Below are positions 31,356-43,523 of a DNA stretch of 64,000 bases, in pieces (within the stretch, counting starts at the first letter, position 1; the number at the start of each line of letters is the position of its first letter). Source of the DNA: Diphasiastrum complanatum (taxonomy: Eukaryota > Streptophyta > Lycopodiopsida > Lycopodiales > Lycopodiaceae); NCBI GenBank assembly GCA_029204225.1, contig CM055094.1, forward strand, positions 8,851,234 to 8,915,233, written 5' to 3'. The position numbers and the translations under genes are program-made. The notes beneath the pieces are model-generated. The model was not told the origin of the DNA and made no database searches. It saw only the letters and a list, made by a program, of their open reading frames with translations.

Positions 31356-33103
31356 CTCTCCCAAAGCTACAAATATGAACTACAATTGAGATTTATCATA
31401 TCTACTAAAGTAGAATGTTTATCTCTAGACAATGGCTTTGTCAAAATATCAGCCAACATATTGTCTGTATGACAATAACTTAGTACAACATCTTTATTCT
31501 GAACTTTCTCTCTAAGAAAATGGAATTGAACTTCTATATGCTTAATTCTATTATGAGTTCGTGGGTTCAAAGATAGAGCTATGCAGCTCTGATTGTTGCA
31601 CTGGAGTATTGTTGGACCGATCTATGGGAATTGTAGATCCTACAACAGCCTCCTTAGCCAAATTATCTCCTTCACTGTTGATGTAGCTGCAACATATTCA
31701 AACTCTGTAGAGGACAACGCAATGCATTTCTGCTTTCTGTTGTTCCATGAAATGGGTCCTCCTGCAAGGAAACAAATATAACCTGATGTGGATTTTCTGG
31801 TATCCACGTCTCCTACCCAATCGAAATCTGAATAGGTGGTCAGTGTGAGTGCAGCTTTTGTATTGCCATTATAGCTCAAAGCATAGTGCTTCGTATCTTG
31901 AATGTACTTCAGTACTCTTTGTAGAGCTTTCTAGTGCTGTAAGCCTAGATTGAACATGTATTGAGACAATGTGCTTACTGCATATGCTAGATCAGGTCGT
32001 GTGTAGATCATATAATATATTATAGATCCTATGATGGACTGATAAGGATACCTGCACATTTTTTGCTGATCTGCTTGAGTTTTGGGGCACATGTCGTTAG
32101 ACAATTTAGATCCTGGATCCATAGGTGTGTCTATGGGCTTGCAGTCCTCCATGCCATATCTGTGAAATATATTGATTAAATAGGATTCTTGGCTTATAGC
32201 GATCCTTCTGCTTGCGCAATCTCTGTTGATCTCCACACCGAGAAGGTAATGGACTGGGTCTAAATTAGTCATCTCAAACTTCGATGAAAGCAAAGATTTG
32301 GTTTCCTGTAAGAATTGATTTGAATTGCTAATAATTAAAGAATCATCAACGTATAATGCTATTATAACATAGCTTGACCCTTTACGCTTGAGATATACAA
32401 TAGAGTTTGCGGAGCAAGAAGTGAAATTGTGCTGCAACAAGAAGTGATTGATTCTTTTATACAAAGCCCTGGGAGCTTGCTTAAGACCATATAATGGCTT
32501 ATGCAATTTGCATACCAAATGCTCCTTGCCTTGAAAAGGACGTAACCTTCTGGTTGATAAATGAATATGTCTTCTTGTATATATCCATGTAGGAATGTCG
32601 TCTGGACATCCATCTGGTGAATGTCCAGAACTTCTGCACAAGCTATAGCCAATAAGGTACGAATAGACTGATGATTTACCAGTGGACTAAAGGTCTCAAT
32701 GTAGTCTATCCCATATACTTGTTCAAATTCTTTAACCACCAGTCTAGCTTTCCATTTGAATATTGATCCATCTGGTTTAAGCTTTAGCTTGAAGATCCAC
32801 TTGGACATCCCAAAAGGTTTGAGGCAAATGTGCGTTGACTGTCATGGATCGTGCAGCTTCCAACAGTGTGCGGTTCTTCCATTTAGCTACTCCATTATGT
32901 TGTGGAGTGTAGCTCATAGTAAACTGATGGTGCTCGCCACGTGAAGATAGGTAGTCCTTCATTTCATTTGATAAGTACTCTCTCCTTGAATTAGACCGTA
33001 GGGCCTTGATCCTCTGACCAATTTGATTCTCAGCGTATTTCTTGAAATCTTTGAAGCAACTAACGACAACACGGTTTCCCTGAAAAATACATTGAGTGAT
33101 CAT
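31356..33103 (-). mobile_element. Ty1/Copia remnant with internal deletion
   Basis: On the minus strand from 33103: an integrase core piece (ALRSNSRREYLSNEM, TPQHNGVAKWKNR) runs to TFWD. There it is fused directly to the first RT block (KWIFKLKLKPDGSIFKWKAR) at about 32800, so the integrase C-terminus is deleted. RT continues (LKQAPRA, IIALYVDDSLIIS near 32350), then SIIGSIIYYMIYTRPDLAY, RNase H (FDWVGDVDTRKSTSGYICF, LSSTEFEYVA) and LADILTKPLSRDKHS near 31420. A GGGAGAG tract lies next to 31356 with an LTR starting TGTAAGTAAA to its left. Several frameshifts are present. It is the same family as 527-1540. Confidence 0.88.
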
Positions 33104-36100
33104 ATATTAGTAAAAATGGACTCAGTACATGGTGAGATTTTAGCACGGTCAAACCGGCTATTTTTTTTTTCAACTGGCCATTTTTTTAAAAGCCGTAAAA
33201 TATTAATCGGCCATTTCTAAGGCCACAAAATTTGCTCTAGCCTCATTTAGGGTGGGCTGGGACCCAATTCTAGGTGAACTGGCACTTTTGGCTCGGTCTT
33301 ACAAAACTTGACCACAAAATATATTTGACAGTTTTTTTCGAAAGTCAGTTTCTTTCTTTGAAACTGTGTCTAGCCACTTTAGAGTGGGCTGGGACCCATT
33401 CTAAGGCAAACTTATGCCAACCAGATTTCACATGCTGGTTTTTTCAATTATTGCTTACTAAAGCTTCAATATTAGATAGCTTATCCACGCCCGTGATGGT
33501 AGATGCCTCCCCATCGATGCCAATGCCAATGACTGGCTCCCTGCTGTAATGCCAACCTGTACTCCCAAATGAGCACACCATGAAGTCTTCGCCATCAGTG
33601 TCCCCTATAATAGATCGCTAGCAAAACACTCACCACAGTGTTTGCCCTTTGATTGCACCCCGTGCGATCTCCATCAGCTCTCCAACCTAGAGTTGGCTCT
33701 CAAAGCTTCACGCTTTGACCATTTGCGTTTGTAGTGTTCTGATTCCATCATGAATCCCACCTGTAAGTCCTGTCCATGCCAATGACTCAAGTCCAATATG
33801 AAATAGCTGCCCCCTGATGATCATCCCATGTCATCCTGCAATGCTATCCCTACCAGGTATCCCAATGCCATCCCTGATCACAAAGATCTGAGCATCTACC
33901 CTGTAGTGCCCACCTGTATTCTCCCGAGCTAGCTCCAAGCTGCTTGTGTGAATGGTTCCAAACCACTCCCTGAGAATACACTGAGATGTGAACTCCAAAG
34001 CCACCATCAAGTCCCTCACATGACTGTGCATGCCAATATCCCTATAAGTGAACCTGTGAGATCTATCATGGCCCAAACCAAATGATCTACACCCTGTCAT
34101 CACTGAAATCTGCATCCCTGATGCAATATTGATATGGCAAATTGACTTGACTTACCCGGAATAGGCAGTTGAAGTGTATCTCCTCGATGACAAACCTAAT
34201 ACACTGCTCCACAACTAAAATGGCTTGATGAAAATTGACTTACCGACTGCAAAACTGCAAAATCATCACACTCACCACTCACCAAGAGCATCAAAAGTGT
34301 CATTACTAACCCGTTCTTTATCCTCTGCGTGTCCCACACACAGCTCGTCCAATGCAAGTCCGCTATCTTGCCCAATGGCTTCCAACTGGCACCACCTCGC
34401 ACTTCCATCACCTGTGACCGCCAAAATGTGTGTGCCTCCAAGCTAGCCCATATTTTCCTCCGAACGAGAAATTTCCAAGCTACAGATGCGTGTGTCAATG
34501 CAGCTATCACCTGACTCGACAATGCCACTACCGATCATGCCTATGAGAGCGTTCCCCCAAAACGCCACTTGACATTGGTTGGTTCTAACTCCAAAAGTTG
34601 AACCTGAGCACAAGAATTTTTTACCTATAATCGGCATACCATGCCTACCTCTCACATGTGATTGCTTGCCCTCTCAAAATTGTCGCCAATGATGAATAGT
34701 CACGACGCCAAACTGCACTTCCGTCGCCAAAACTAGCTTTCTCCATACAATTTCGCTACCATTCGCTCCCATACTGCATTTACTGCTTCCAAACACCTTG
34801 TTACCCTGTTAGGAGTAAGTAATAATGATTCAAAATGATAATGCCTCATTGTACCGCTCTATAGCAGGTTCTACCAGCCAAAAATAGCCCCAAATTTGGC
34901 CCTACGGTACCCAAATAGCGAATGTAGCCCATCACTAGGTCACCCACACTCCGCTCTATAGAATGGTGACGAAAACTCCCCAAAACGAGTTTCTCCTTGC
35001 TCTGTGACGTCGCTTTGTCCACTGGCCTTGAGCAGCCAGTTTCAGGGGTCATTTTGGCCCAAAGATGGCCAAAAAATGTGCCCTCTAGCCAAGGTTGTCC
35101 CTTTCCAAAGGGTGACTTGCAATTCTGAACTAATTCTTCATTTTGAAGATTTTTAATGAAGTGAAGTCCATTCTGGACTTTGGGTCCCTTCAGCCCTTTT
35201 CATGCTGAAATTTTTTAATGAAGTGAAGGCCCAATATGCCTTTCAACACTTCAAGGGTCCTTTCACTTGCCATCCATGGCTACCACCCATTCTGTGGTTT
35301 AGATTGCTCCCCAAGAAGCACATTATGACCGTTGATCTCCATGGATCCAGATCCGATGGCCCTATGCCCATTTTTGCTCTGAAATGGGTCCCTCCAGCCG
35401 CTACACATTATAAGCAACTGTGCTCCTCACGATTGGCCGCGCGCGAGCCTCCCTTGAGCTCCTCTCCATCTCCTTCTTCCTCCTCTTTGCTATGGCCTCC
35501 TTGCTGGATATGGCCTCCCTACTAGGAATTGGTTCCAGCTCCTTTCGTGATCCACGACCATCTGCGACCTTCTGGCATCCTCCTACCAGTGCTAGGGCGC
35601 ACCTCTACAACTTTTACAGATCCTGAAAACATCCTCCATAATAAGGGAACTGTGATTTTCCACTTCTAAATCCTAGCAGACCCTTTCCATAGCTTCCGAG
35701 AAGAAGGTACAATTGCTCCTCTCCTGCTTCTTGGTTATCCCTAACAATTTACCATAAGCTTGGCCCCTACTGTCAACTAGCCACTTTTTGCCAATTCCCG
35801 GAATAGCTTCTTTCTTCTCCCATTGTAAATGGATCGCAAAATTCACTCAACCTTGAGTTGTCACTACCCTGCTCCACCTTTCGAACGACTCAGCTCAATA
35901 ATTGAGGAACCACTGAGAGAGTTCTGGCCAGCTTTCCGTAAAAGTCGTTTGAAGCCGTTTATGAGCAATTTTCTGTGAATTCTCCCCAGAATCCACCTAC
36001 GACGATCGTTCTGATCTTCCCCGAAGCTCGAATTGAAGGAACTTTGCTGTCTCTTGCCATCCGGACTGCCTAGACCCCGTATGGAGTCCTCTCTCCTGAG

Positions 36101-36180
36101 ATGCTCTAAGTGCTATTTCTCCTGGTGAAAGATGCCATCCCATAGCTTCACCGGATCGTGCATGCCTGCAACACCCTGAC
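33104..36180. other. Unrecognised repeat-like intergenic DNA
   Basis: About 3 kb with no protein motif I recognise. It includes a partial duplication (GTGGGCTGGGACCC at about 33252 and 33386) and a C-rich section at 33480-34650 with repeated words such as CATCCCTGATC and CCAATGCCA. The 34850-36180 part may be the internal region of a minus-strand non-autonomous LTR element, because a minus primer site follows at 36181. Confidence 0.35.
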
Positions 36181-36192
36181 GCTCTGATACCA
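36181..36192 (-). other. Primer-binding site, minus strand
   Basis: The complement reads TGGTATCAGAGC. It implies a minus-strand LTR immediately to the right (36193 to about 36600) and an internal region to the left, but no gag or pol is visible there. This is consistent with a non-coding, non-autonomous element. Confidence 0.75.
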
Positions 36193-36639
36193 AGTTAAAA
36201 TTCTATTAGACATTACACAATCACCATAGCCACTCCTCACAAGCTCTCAAAGATGGCACAACAAAAGTTCATAGATTATAAAGAAACACTGTACATATAG
36301 AGTATTCACAAACTGCATGAAAAGGCAGGTGTCCTAAAATTGGCCTACCACCTGTCAAACTAAGGTCGGGTCCAATATGGCCAAATTCGACCGACAAACT
36401 TGGGACATGCCCCCAAGTATAGCAAGTACTGTAAATAACTTTGTACAGGCTAATTCTTCCTATGTGTGGCTACTCGGCTAACCCAAGTAGCCGGCTACGG
36501 GATCAGTGCCCGATCAATATATCCTAACGGGTCACGTCCCGATCACAACCATATACAGTAAACCAAATAAACTATACAATATTTACATCATCACATTTAG
36601 AGCTTACATAAAATGTATATCAGATTACTTTGATTTCTA

Positions 36640-36940
36640 ACTCTTCCTCGCTTCATTGTGCTTGAGAATGCGACAATCTTTGATTTCGTGGTTGGTTCTT
36701 TTGTAGTATCTGCAAAATAGCTTGGTCTTGGACGATGATTGATTGTGCTGCTGCTGTTGTGGTTGCAATGCTATTGGCTGTCTGTCTTTGTCTTCTTATC
36801 CTTGAAGCCTTTCTTCTTCTTGGAATGCTGCTTGTTTGAGTAGAATGCCATGGATTTGGTCCTCGTTGTCGTAGACAAGCTTTTCCTCCTAACTTTTTCC
36901 TGCAACAGACTTGTTGTCAATTTTTGGAGAGACAGCGCAG
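36640..36940 (-). pseudogene. Copia gag C-terminus, minus strand
   Basis: On the minus strand: LSLQKLTTSLLQEKVRRKSL, a Lys-rich stretch, then a damaged zinc knuckle (CRYYKRTNHEIKDC, second Cys replaced by Tyr) near 36660-36710. It resembles the [13 protein letters not shown] segment of the nested element's gag. It abuts an RT fragment in the opposite orientation. Confidence 0.75.
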
Positions 36941-36954
36941 GAGTATTCTGGACT

Positions 36955-38448
36955 TCATCAGGAGAACCAGAGAGCCTAGCTGAAGCAATTAACTCCAAGG
37001 ATGCTGTGAAGTGACAAGAAGCTATGGAGTGAGTACAACTCACTTTTGACAAATCGGACCTGGACACTGGTCGACTTCCCCACTATCAACAACAAGTGGA
37101 TTTTCAAGAAGAAGATCAACTCTGATGGTTCCATTGCAAAATGGAAAGCACGGCCAGTGGCTAAAGGATTCACTCAAGTCCAAGGAGTGGATTATCAAAA
37201 AAATTTCAGTCCTGTCATCAAGATGCAGTCAATCAGGATTCTGATTGCGTTAGCAACCGTAGAAGACCTTGAAATGCACCAAATGGATGTCAAGACAACA
37301 TTTCTCAATGACAATATTGAAGAGGAGCTGTACACCTTCCAACCAAAAGGATTCGAAGTCAAAGTCCAAGAGCACAAAGTGTGCAAGCTGCACAAAGCAA
37401 TCTACGGTCTGAAATAGGCTGCAAGAGCATGGTTTGATAGAATCAACTCTTATATCATTCAATTGGTATTTGCAAACAATTCAACTGACTGTAATGTTTA
37501 TGGAAAGCATATAGGAACCAATTCAGTTCACATAGCTCTTTACGTAGATGATGCATTTATTCTGTCTAACGACACTTCTCTACTACACACTACTAAGAGT
37601 GATCTGTCAAAGGAATTTGACATGACTGATTTAGGAGTTGTTCATTTTTTGCTAGAAATTCACATTACTAGAGATAGACTTCAGAAGAAGATCTATCTTA
37701 GCCAGCAGGCATATCTAAAAGGCATTTTAGAAAAGTTTCATATGTCTGATTGCAAACCAATTGATACTCCAATGGATCCAAGTATAGTATTGACTAAACC
37801 TTCTTAAGCTGAGACTGATAGTGAAGTATTCGACTTAGCGAAGTACCCTTCTCATTCACTAATGGGATCTCTAATGTATGCAATGCTGTGTAGTAGACCA
37901 GATTTAGCATACACTATTAGCATGTTAAGTCAATTCATGTCTAATCCTAGGATCTCTCAATGGAAAGCATTAAAGAGAGTGATGAGATATATTCAGGGAA
38001 GTTTAGATCACATTTCATGTTATGATGGAAATGCTATCAACCCACTCGTCCTGCGAGGCTACTCCGACTCAGATTGGGAGAAACAATATCTACTAGAAAA
38101 TCTACCTCCGGGTTCTGTTTCTGTTTGGCAGGGGGACCAATTTCGTGGAACTCAAGGAAGTAGAAATCAGTTGCGCTTTCTTCGACAGAGGCAGAGTACA
38201 TCGCAACATGTCAAATTTCAAAAGAAGCTGTATGGATCAGGTTACTACTTCACGACTTACATCACACTTAGTTTAATGCTACCACCATTCTGTGTGACAA
38301 CTTGAGCTGTATTTCATTGTCACTGAATTCCAGATTTCATGGAAAATCCAAGCACATAGAAATCCAGTATCATTTCATTCGAGAGAAAGACCCTAAACCC
38401 TAAACCTGACGAAGATACCAAGGCACCAACCGTGACCTTAAGGAGGAG
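36955..38448 (+). mobile_element. Ty1/Copia remnant: RT, RNase H, polypurine tract
   Basis: RT starts near 36955 (PESLAEAINSKDAVK, stop, QEAME). It continues as WTLVDFPTINNKWIFKKK, HQMDVKTTFLNDNI, AIYGLK, stop, AARAW, IALYVDDAFILSN (about 37530), YGMSDCK-type PIDTPMDPS, MGSLMYAMLCSRPDLAY and YSDSDW. Frameshifted RNase H then runs to about 38390. A telomere-like CCCTAAACCCTAAACC interrupts at 38392, and the polypurine tract TTAAGGAGGAG at 38438-38448 precedes the LTR. Stops include TGA and TAG where Trp and Gln are expected. Confidence 0.88.
38392..38407 (+). repeat. Telomere-type repeat, two units
   Basis: CCCTAAACCCTAAACC matches the plant telomere repeat. It sits where RNase H coding stops aligning with related elements (after FIREK), so it may be filler added at a repaired break. 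Two more telo-box sites lie at about 18358 and 18864. Confidence 0.6.
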
Positions 38449-39668
38449 TGTTGGAAATCAAGCCCACAGTTGCCTCCTTGGTAAATGACTAGTTTCTATT
38501 TCATGATTCTTCCTGCATGTTTATTGATCATTGATCTAGGGTCAGGTGAAACCAACTTTGGTTCTACGTCTGCTCATCTAATACCTGCAAGAACCACAAA
38601 CTTAGACATCCAATTTATTTGAAGAACGTCTACAATGGGCTTCCGGCTGATCTCTAGCAAAGGGTAACCAATCCTGTTATAATTTCAAAGTTCAGATGTT
38701 AAGTTTAACAACTTGAAGTCATGGAAGACTTGGCCATTTTCAAGGACTTCCACAAAACTTGCATTTAGAACAAGTTTGCAGAAATACATTACTTTTTCAA
38801 CAGTCTGCAGAAATACACTATGTTTTCATTAGCTTCGGTTTTTTCGCGTTTCCTCGAAATGCAAAAACTTGCATAGTTCAAAAGTTTAACTGTTTTTTAA
38901 CACACCTTCGGCTCTTTGCGAAAAATGCAAAGAGAGAGAAAATCCCGAAGGTCATCTATTTTCATGAGTTAAACTATTTTTAAGACATCACCATCTTTTT
39001 GAGGGCACCTTCAGCTTCTTGCGAAAAATGCAAAGAGAGACAATCCCGAAGGTTGTCTAAAATAAACGAGGAACGTTCCGACGACGTCCTCTTCCGTGTC
39101 AACGATGCTGAATTATTGACCGTATATATTGTGTACAATTGTCACAAAAGCTGTATACTTTCAAGCACAACGACTTTCCTAATTAGGTGACAAGCATTCA
39201 ATGTAATTGATACACGGATGTAATCTATAAATAGATCGTCCAAGCACAGATTGGGAGTTGCTCCGTCCATGAGACACATTATTTGAGCCTCCCAATTACG
39301 CCGTCAATTTTTGGTTGTAATTGCTATTTGTATTGTGCTTCAGTGTAATATATCAACAACTTGCTTTTATCTGTGTACAACGTAGATGAATGCATGTTGT
39401 GATTGAATGTACTTTCATTGTTGTTTGATCGCACTTGTTTACTCACTTTGATCAGAACACGGACGTCTAAGACTCTTCAGTTTTTGATCAGCCGATGGCT
39501 GTCTTTGACGCCGATATCATACTGCTCTTCCATTTATTTCAGAACTATACTTCACATTGAATCTGATTTCAGTAGTACCACACACAAACCATCTCTAATT
39601 TCTTCGGTGGACTGTACTCTTGTTTTAGAGTATGAATTAATTTTTAAGATCCTGTCGGGCAATTAGAA
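38449..39668 (+). repeat. 3' LTR of the plus-strand Copia remnant
   Basis: Begins TGTTGGAAATC directly after the polypurine tract. The right end is estimated at GCAATTAGAACA (about 39668) and could be off by tens of bases. Inside it, two copies about 103 bp apart (38906 and 39009) carry CTTTGCGAAAAATGCAAAGAGAGA or close variants. Confidence 0.65.
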
Positions 39669-42600
39669 CACTTAAAGCTGTGATTACATTTAGCATGAGC
39701 TGTCTATTAGACCGTTTTTGCATTTAGCATCTGATTAGAACGGGAGAGTTGTTCCGCAATATTTTTGCTCTCTTCTCCATTCACGTTCTTCTTTTATCTC
39801 CCTTGCCCCATCAATAGCCTCCATCTAGAACACACAATAAAAATGTTTTTTTTTTACCAACGTTGATTTTATGATACCTATCATAGGCTTGGCCACATAC
39901 CATCATGTCTTTTAATGTATGGCCATACATCAATCCTTGGCAGTAGACAAAAATGTTTAAGCTTGATAAATGTAAAATTATATTGATTAAGTTTTCTGCG
40001 TTCTCAATGATATAGCATACTATGTACAATTTGTAGACAACATGATTTGCAGACATATCTTTTAGCTAGTAAGAAAATACACAAGATGATAATGAAGTCT
40101 ATAAATAGATTTCACTCCCAAAAGCGAAGTAGAATAAATTTTAAAAGCCTAAAAACCATGTAGCATGTTATTTGCTATCAATTTGACATACTTTAAAACC
40201 ACTAAACTCGCAAAACTCGTAGTTGATTTACTCACAAAATGCCAAACCCCTAATTGGGACATACTATAATGGTAGTCAAGGATCAATGCAATTGAAAGGA
40301 AGCTGATCTAGAGACTAGTTTCTTGACATTTCGATAGGAGAAGAAGCAAGTGTCATGAGTTGCTTCTACCAAAGCTATGCTACTTCCTTTTCATAGATAT
40401 TAAACCTTAAGTAATACTGGAAAAGCAGTAAACAGGGCCTAAATCATAGCCTTGAATGTTTGTAGGCGCCATTCCTTTAAGTGTTATGGGCCTCTTTGGG
40501 TTCCAAGGCAAATGTATGAGAAATTTACCTATGGTGGCTTAAAGCCCTTCAGAAGTACTTATTATGAAGGCTACAATGAAGAAGATTAAGATGTAGGGGA
40601 GACCAGTCTTGCTATGTGCTAATCCACCTCACGACTTGATAAGCTCTTTCGTAGCTCGTTGACAATGGAAAAAACCTACTCCTAGCCATAGCGCCCTAGG
40701 GCAAGGTGACATGCCATGCTGAAATCTAAAACCTACGATGAATGTTAAATTAACAAGAGGAGATACTACACATGACTAGCGATCTAGGAATTTAAGAAGT
40801 TTATGATGTATACACTCCCAAGGAGTAATTAGCATGACGATGGTGAATTTCTCTAGGAAATAATTCTTTAATTTGGAGCGACATGAATCTGGGGGGTGTG
40901 GAGCATAACAAGGCAACTTTGATTAAGAGATTCAAATCCTCAAAAATCCTAAAAAATTTATTCTTGCAATCATGGACTCATGCAAAATCAAGATGAAGAA
41001 GGATGAACACGTTCATTTTGAGCTAAGATCTTCTTTGTAAATTTGTATAAAGTTGTTGATATAATTAATCCTTTGAGACAAAAAACTAGAAATGTGTACA
41101 TAGATTGGTTTTTAATTTATATCATTGTGAGATATAAAGGGCATAGATAAAAATTTGGGTAGATATAGAGCAGTACATATAGACCCTACTTTTAATTCTT
41201 TGCAACAACATTACACATTTGCAAGGCATATAAGATTAGATAAGAAAGCATGAAAACAAGAGTCAATCATTGATTCAAAAGCATCGGATCGAGGGAACTA
41301 TATGGCAATAGACATTATCAAAGAAACAAGGAAATTTGAAAATTAGTTAACTTGTGTCAAAATTCATGATTTTGAATCAACTGTTTATATGTACAACTTG
41401 CAACTTATGTTGAATTGCGAGAAGCGTATACAGTCCAAAACCAACACTTGATAACAACCTTAGACAAATATTTCAACAAGCACAAAAAATAGAAAATCTT
41501 CATTTTACGTGGAAGAGCATACAAATAGAACAACATTTGTACTCACTCTTTCTCTCATCTTCAATATTGATGGAACCTACAACAACAATGTTTGAGTCAA
41601 TTGTGCCACCTAGACTTATGATGATTATGGACATCTTTTGCTTTATCTCATTATTAAAAAAATATTGTCCAACTTGTAAGTTTTGTATGGCTTTTTTAGT
41701 GTCGTTTCACTCAATTCCGTGTGCAATGACCAATTTCTTGAAAATGTTTACATACATTTATAGATTAGTCTTGACATACATAAAATTGCTTACTTTTTAC
41801 ATTTGTATGTCATTGTGGAGCATATTGACTTTGTTTGCACTGATGACTATTTTTCAAAAGCATTATTGATCTAACTATAGAGGTGGAAGATACATTTTTT
41901 CCTATTAGACTGAAGTACCATAAGCCCCACTATGAGAATATAAATATCAATATTAATTGCAACTATTCTCAATGCAACACCAATGACATATGTTAGTGGT
42001 TGAAATATGGAAACTAGTTATGAAATCTTCAATTGTTAATGAGCATCAGATAGCATTACATTATCCACAATGTTTTAACTTACCATTTCACTTTAGTCAC
42101 CATAATTACTTGGCTCACATGGGGGGACTTAGAATAGTTGTTTACTAATGGAAGCTCTATGAAAGATAAGAATACATGGAAGATGGCAAATTTAAGTGTA
42201 AAAGAGTCATCTATCCAATCAATGTTTTTTGTTATAAGAACAGGTCAAACATCCAAATCAAGAACAAGTTCAACAACCACAATTAATTAGGATCACATGT
42301 TCACGTGGCGTTGCACATAAGTGGATTTTAACTCTCAATAAGGAACTCTTGAGATTTCGATTTGCATAAATAATAGCTAGTGCACAACCTTTTTAAGCCA
42401 TACCAAAAAAATACAACCAAGTGTTCAATCACTTATCAACATAACTTTCAAGAAAAACTCGTGATTCATTGAGTACTGCAAAAGAAAACATCAAAAAAAA
42501 TGAGATTCAACAAGTTGGAGATCAAAGTTTGGTCCAAAATCCTCAATAAAAGAGGGGAGACTATCATTTGCCTATGAATGAAATAGTTTCAATGCTTGAA

Positions 42601-43490
42601 CAGATGAAGGAATTGATGGTGCCATAGGAGCAAGACCATGAGTCACACATGAATACTAGTGCACTTGCTTGGTAAAACACGACATAATTGATGATAAATA
42701 GGTGGGAGTGAGGAGATATATGTAAACACCAAAGAGTAAAAAGCAAGAAGACATGCCAAGTTGCAGTATGAGAAGGATTGGAAGTGCAAACGAGATCAAA
42801 GAAAACAAGATGTGTGTATAAAGACCAGGACAACAAACCTAAGTGGGAAGGCGACTAGAATATCAAGGGAATGAATCTAGGCCCAGAGTGAGTCAGTGGT
42901 GACACGAGAGCGGGGTGAGGAGCAAGGCTCATATTAGTTAATGCAAGCTGATGAAGAAACACTAGAAGCTTTTTGAAGCGTTTTGATGATGAGAAAGACT
43001 AGCACCATCCAAATAAAGGTGACATGGAGGCTTGAGAGTAATGGACATGCAGGTTGAGAGTAAGAAGATGAATGAAGTTGAGAAACTGCAAGAGAGAAAG
43101 AAAGGTGAAAGAAAGGTGGGGACAAAGATGAGGTGCCACTGATTTTTCAGTCATAAACATAGAAAATTTGGCTCTCCTACAACAATTTTGCTACTGGCAG
43201 ATGGCTGACTCACAAATGCTGTCAAAATAGCCATATAACCTAAAGATTTCATCCAAAATGTTAGCAAAAACGATTGCTGATCCTGCGAGGCATCCCAGAG
43301 CACCTGAATACAACCCAATTTTTGAAATGTAAAGTAGAAAGCAATGAGGATGGTCAGATTCTCTTTTTCTACCAGTGGACTTCAGGGAAGTAGCAGAAAA
43401 CTAGTCAAAATCAGAGACATCCTAAAACATAGCAGTCTGGATTGCTTTTTACAAGCGGACTTGTGTTGGGTCAGCTGTATCATGCACGTT
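39669..43490. other. Intergenic AT-rich DNA
   Basis: About 3.8 kb with no domain, LTR boundary or RNA gene that I can support. The last few hundred bases would hold the promoter of the PPR gene. Confidence 0.35.
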
Positions 43491-43523
43491 GTTCAATTTG
43501 CAGCAGTGTAGCAGATCAGATCT

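Noticed and set aside
33831-34655. Minus-strand open frames in the C-rich region
   Set aside because: No recognisable motifs, and the region shows repeated words that create open frames by composition.
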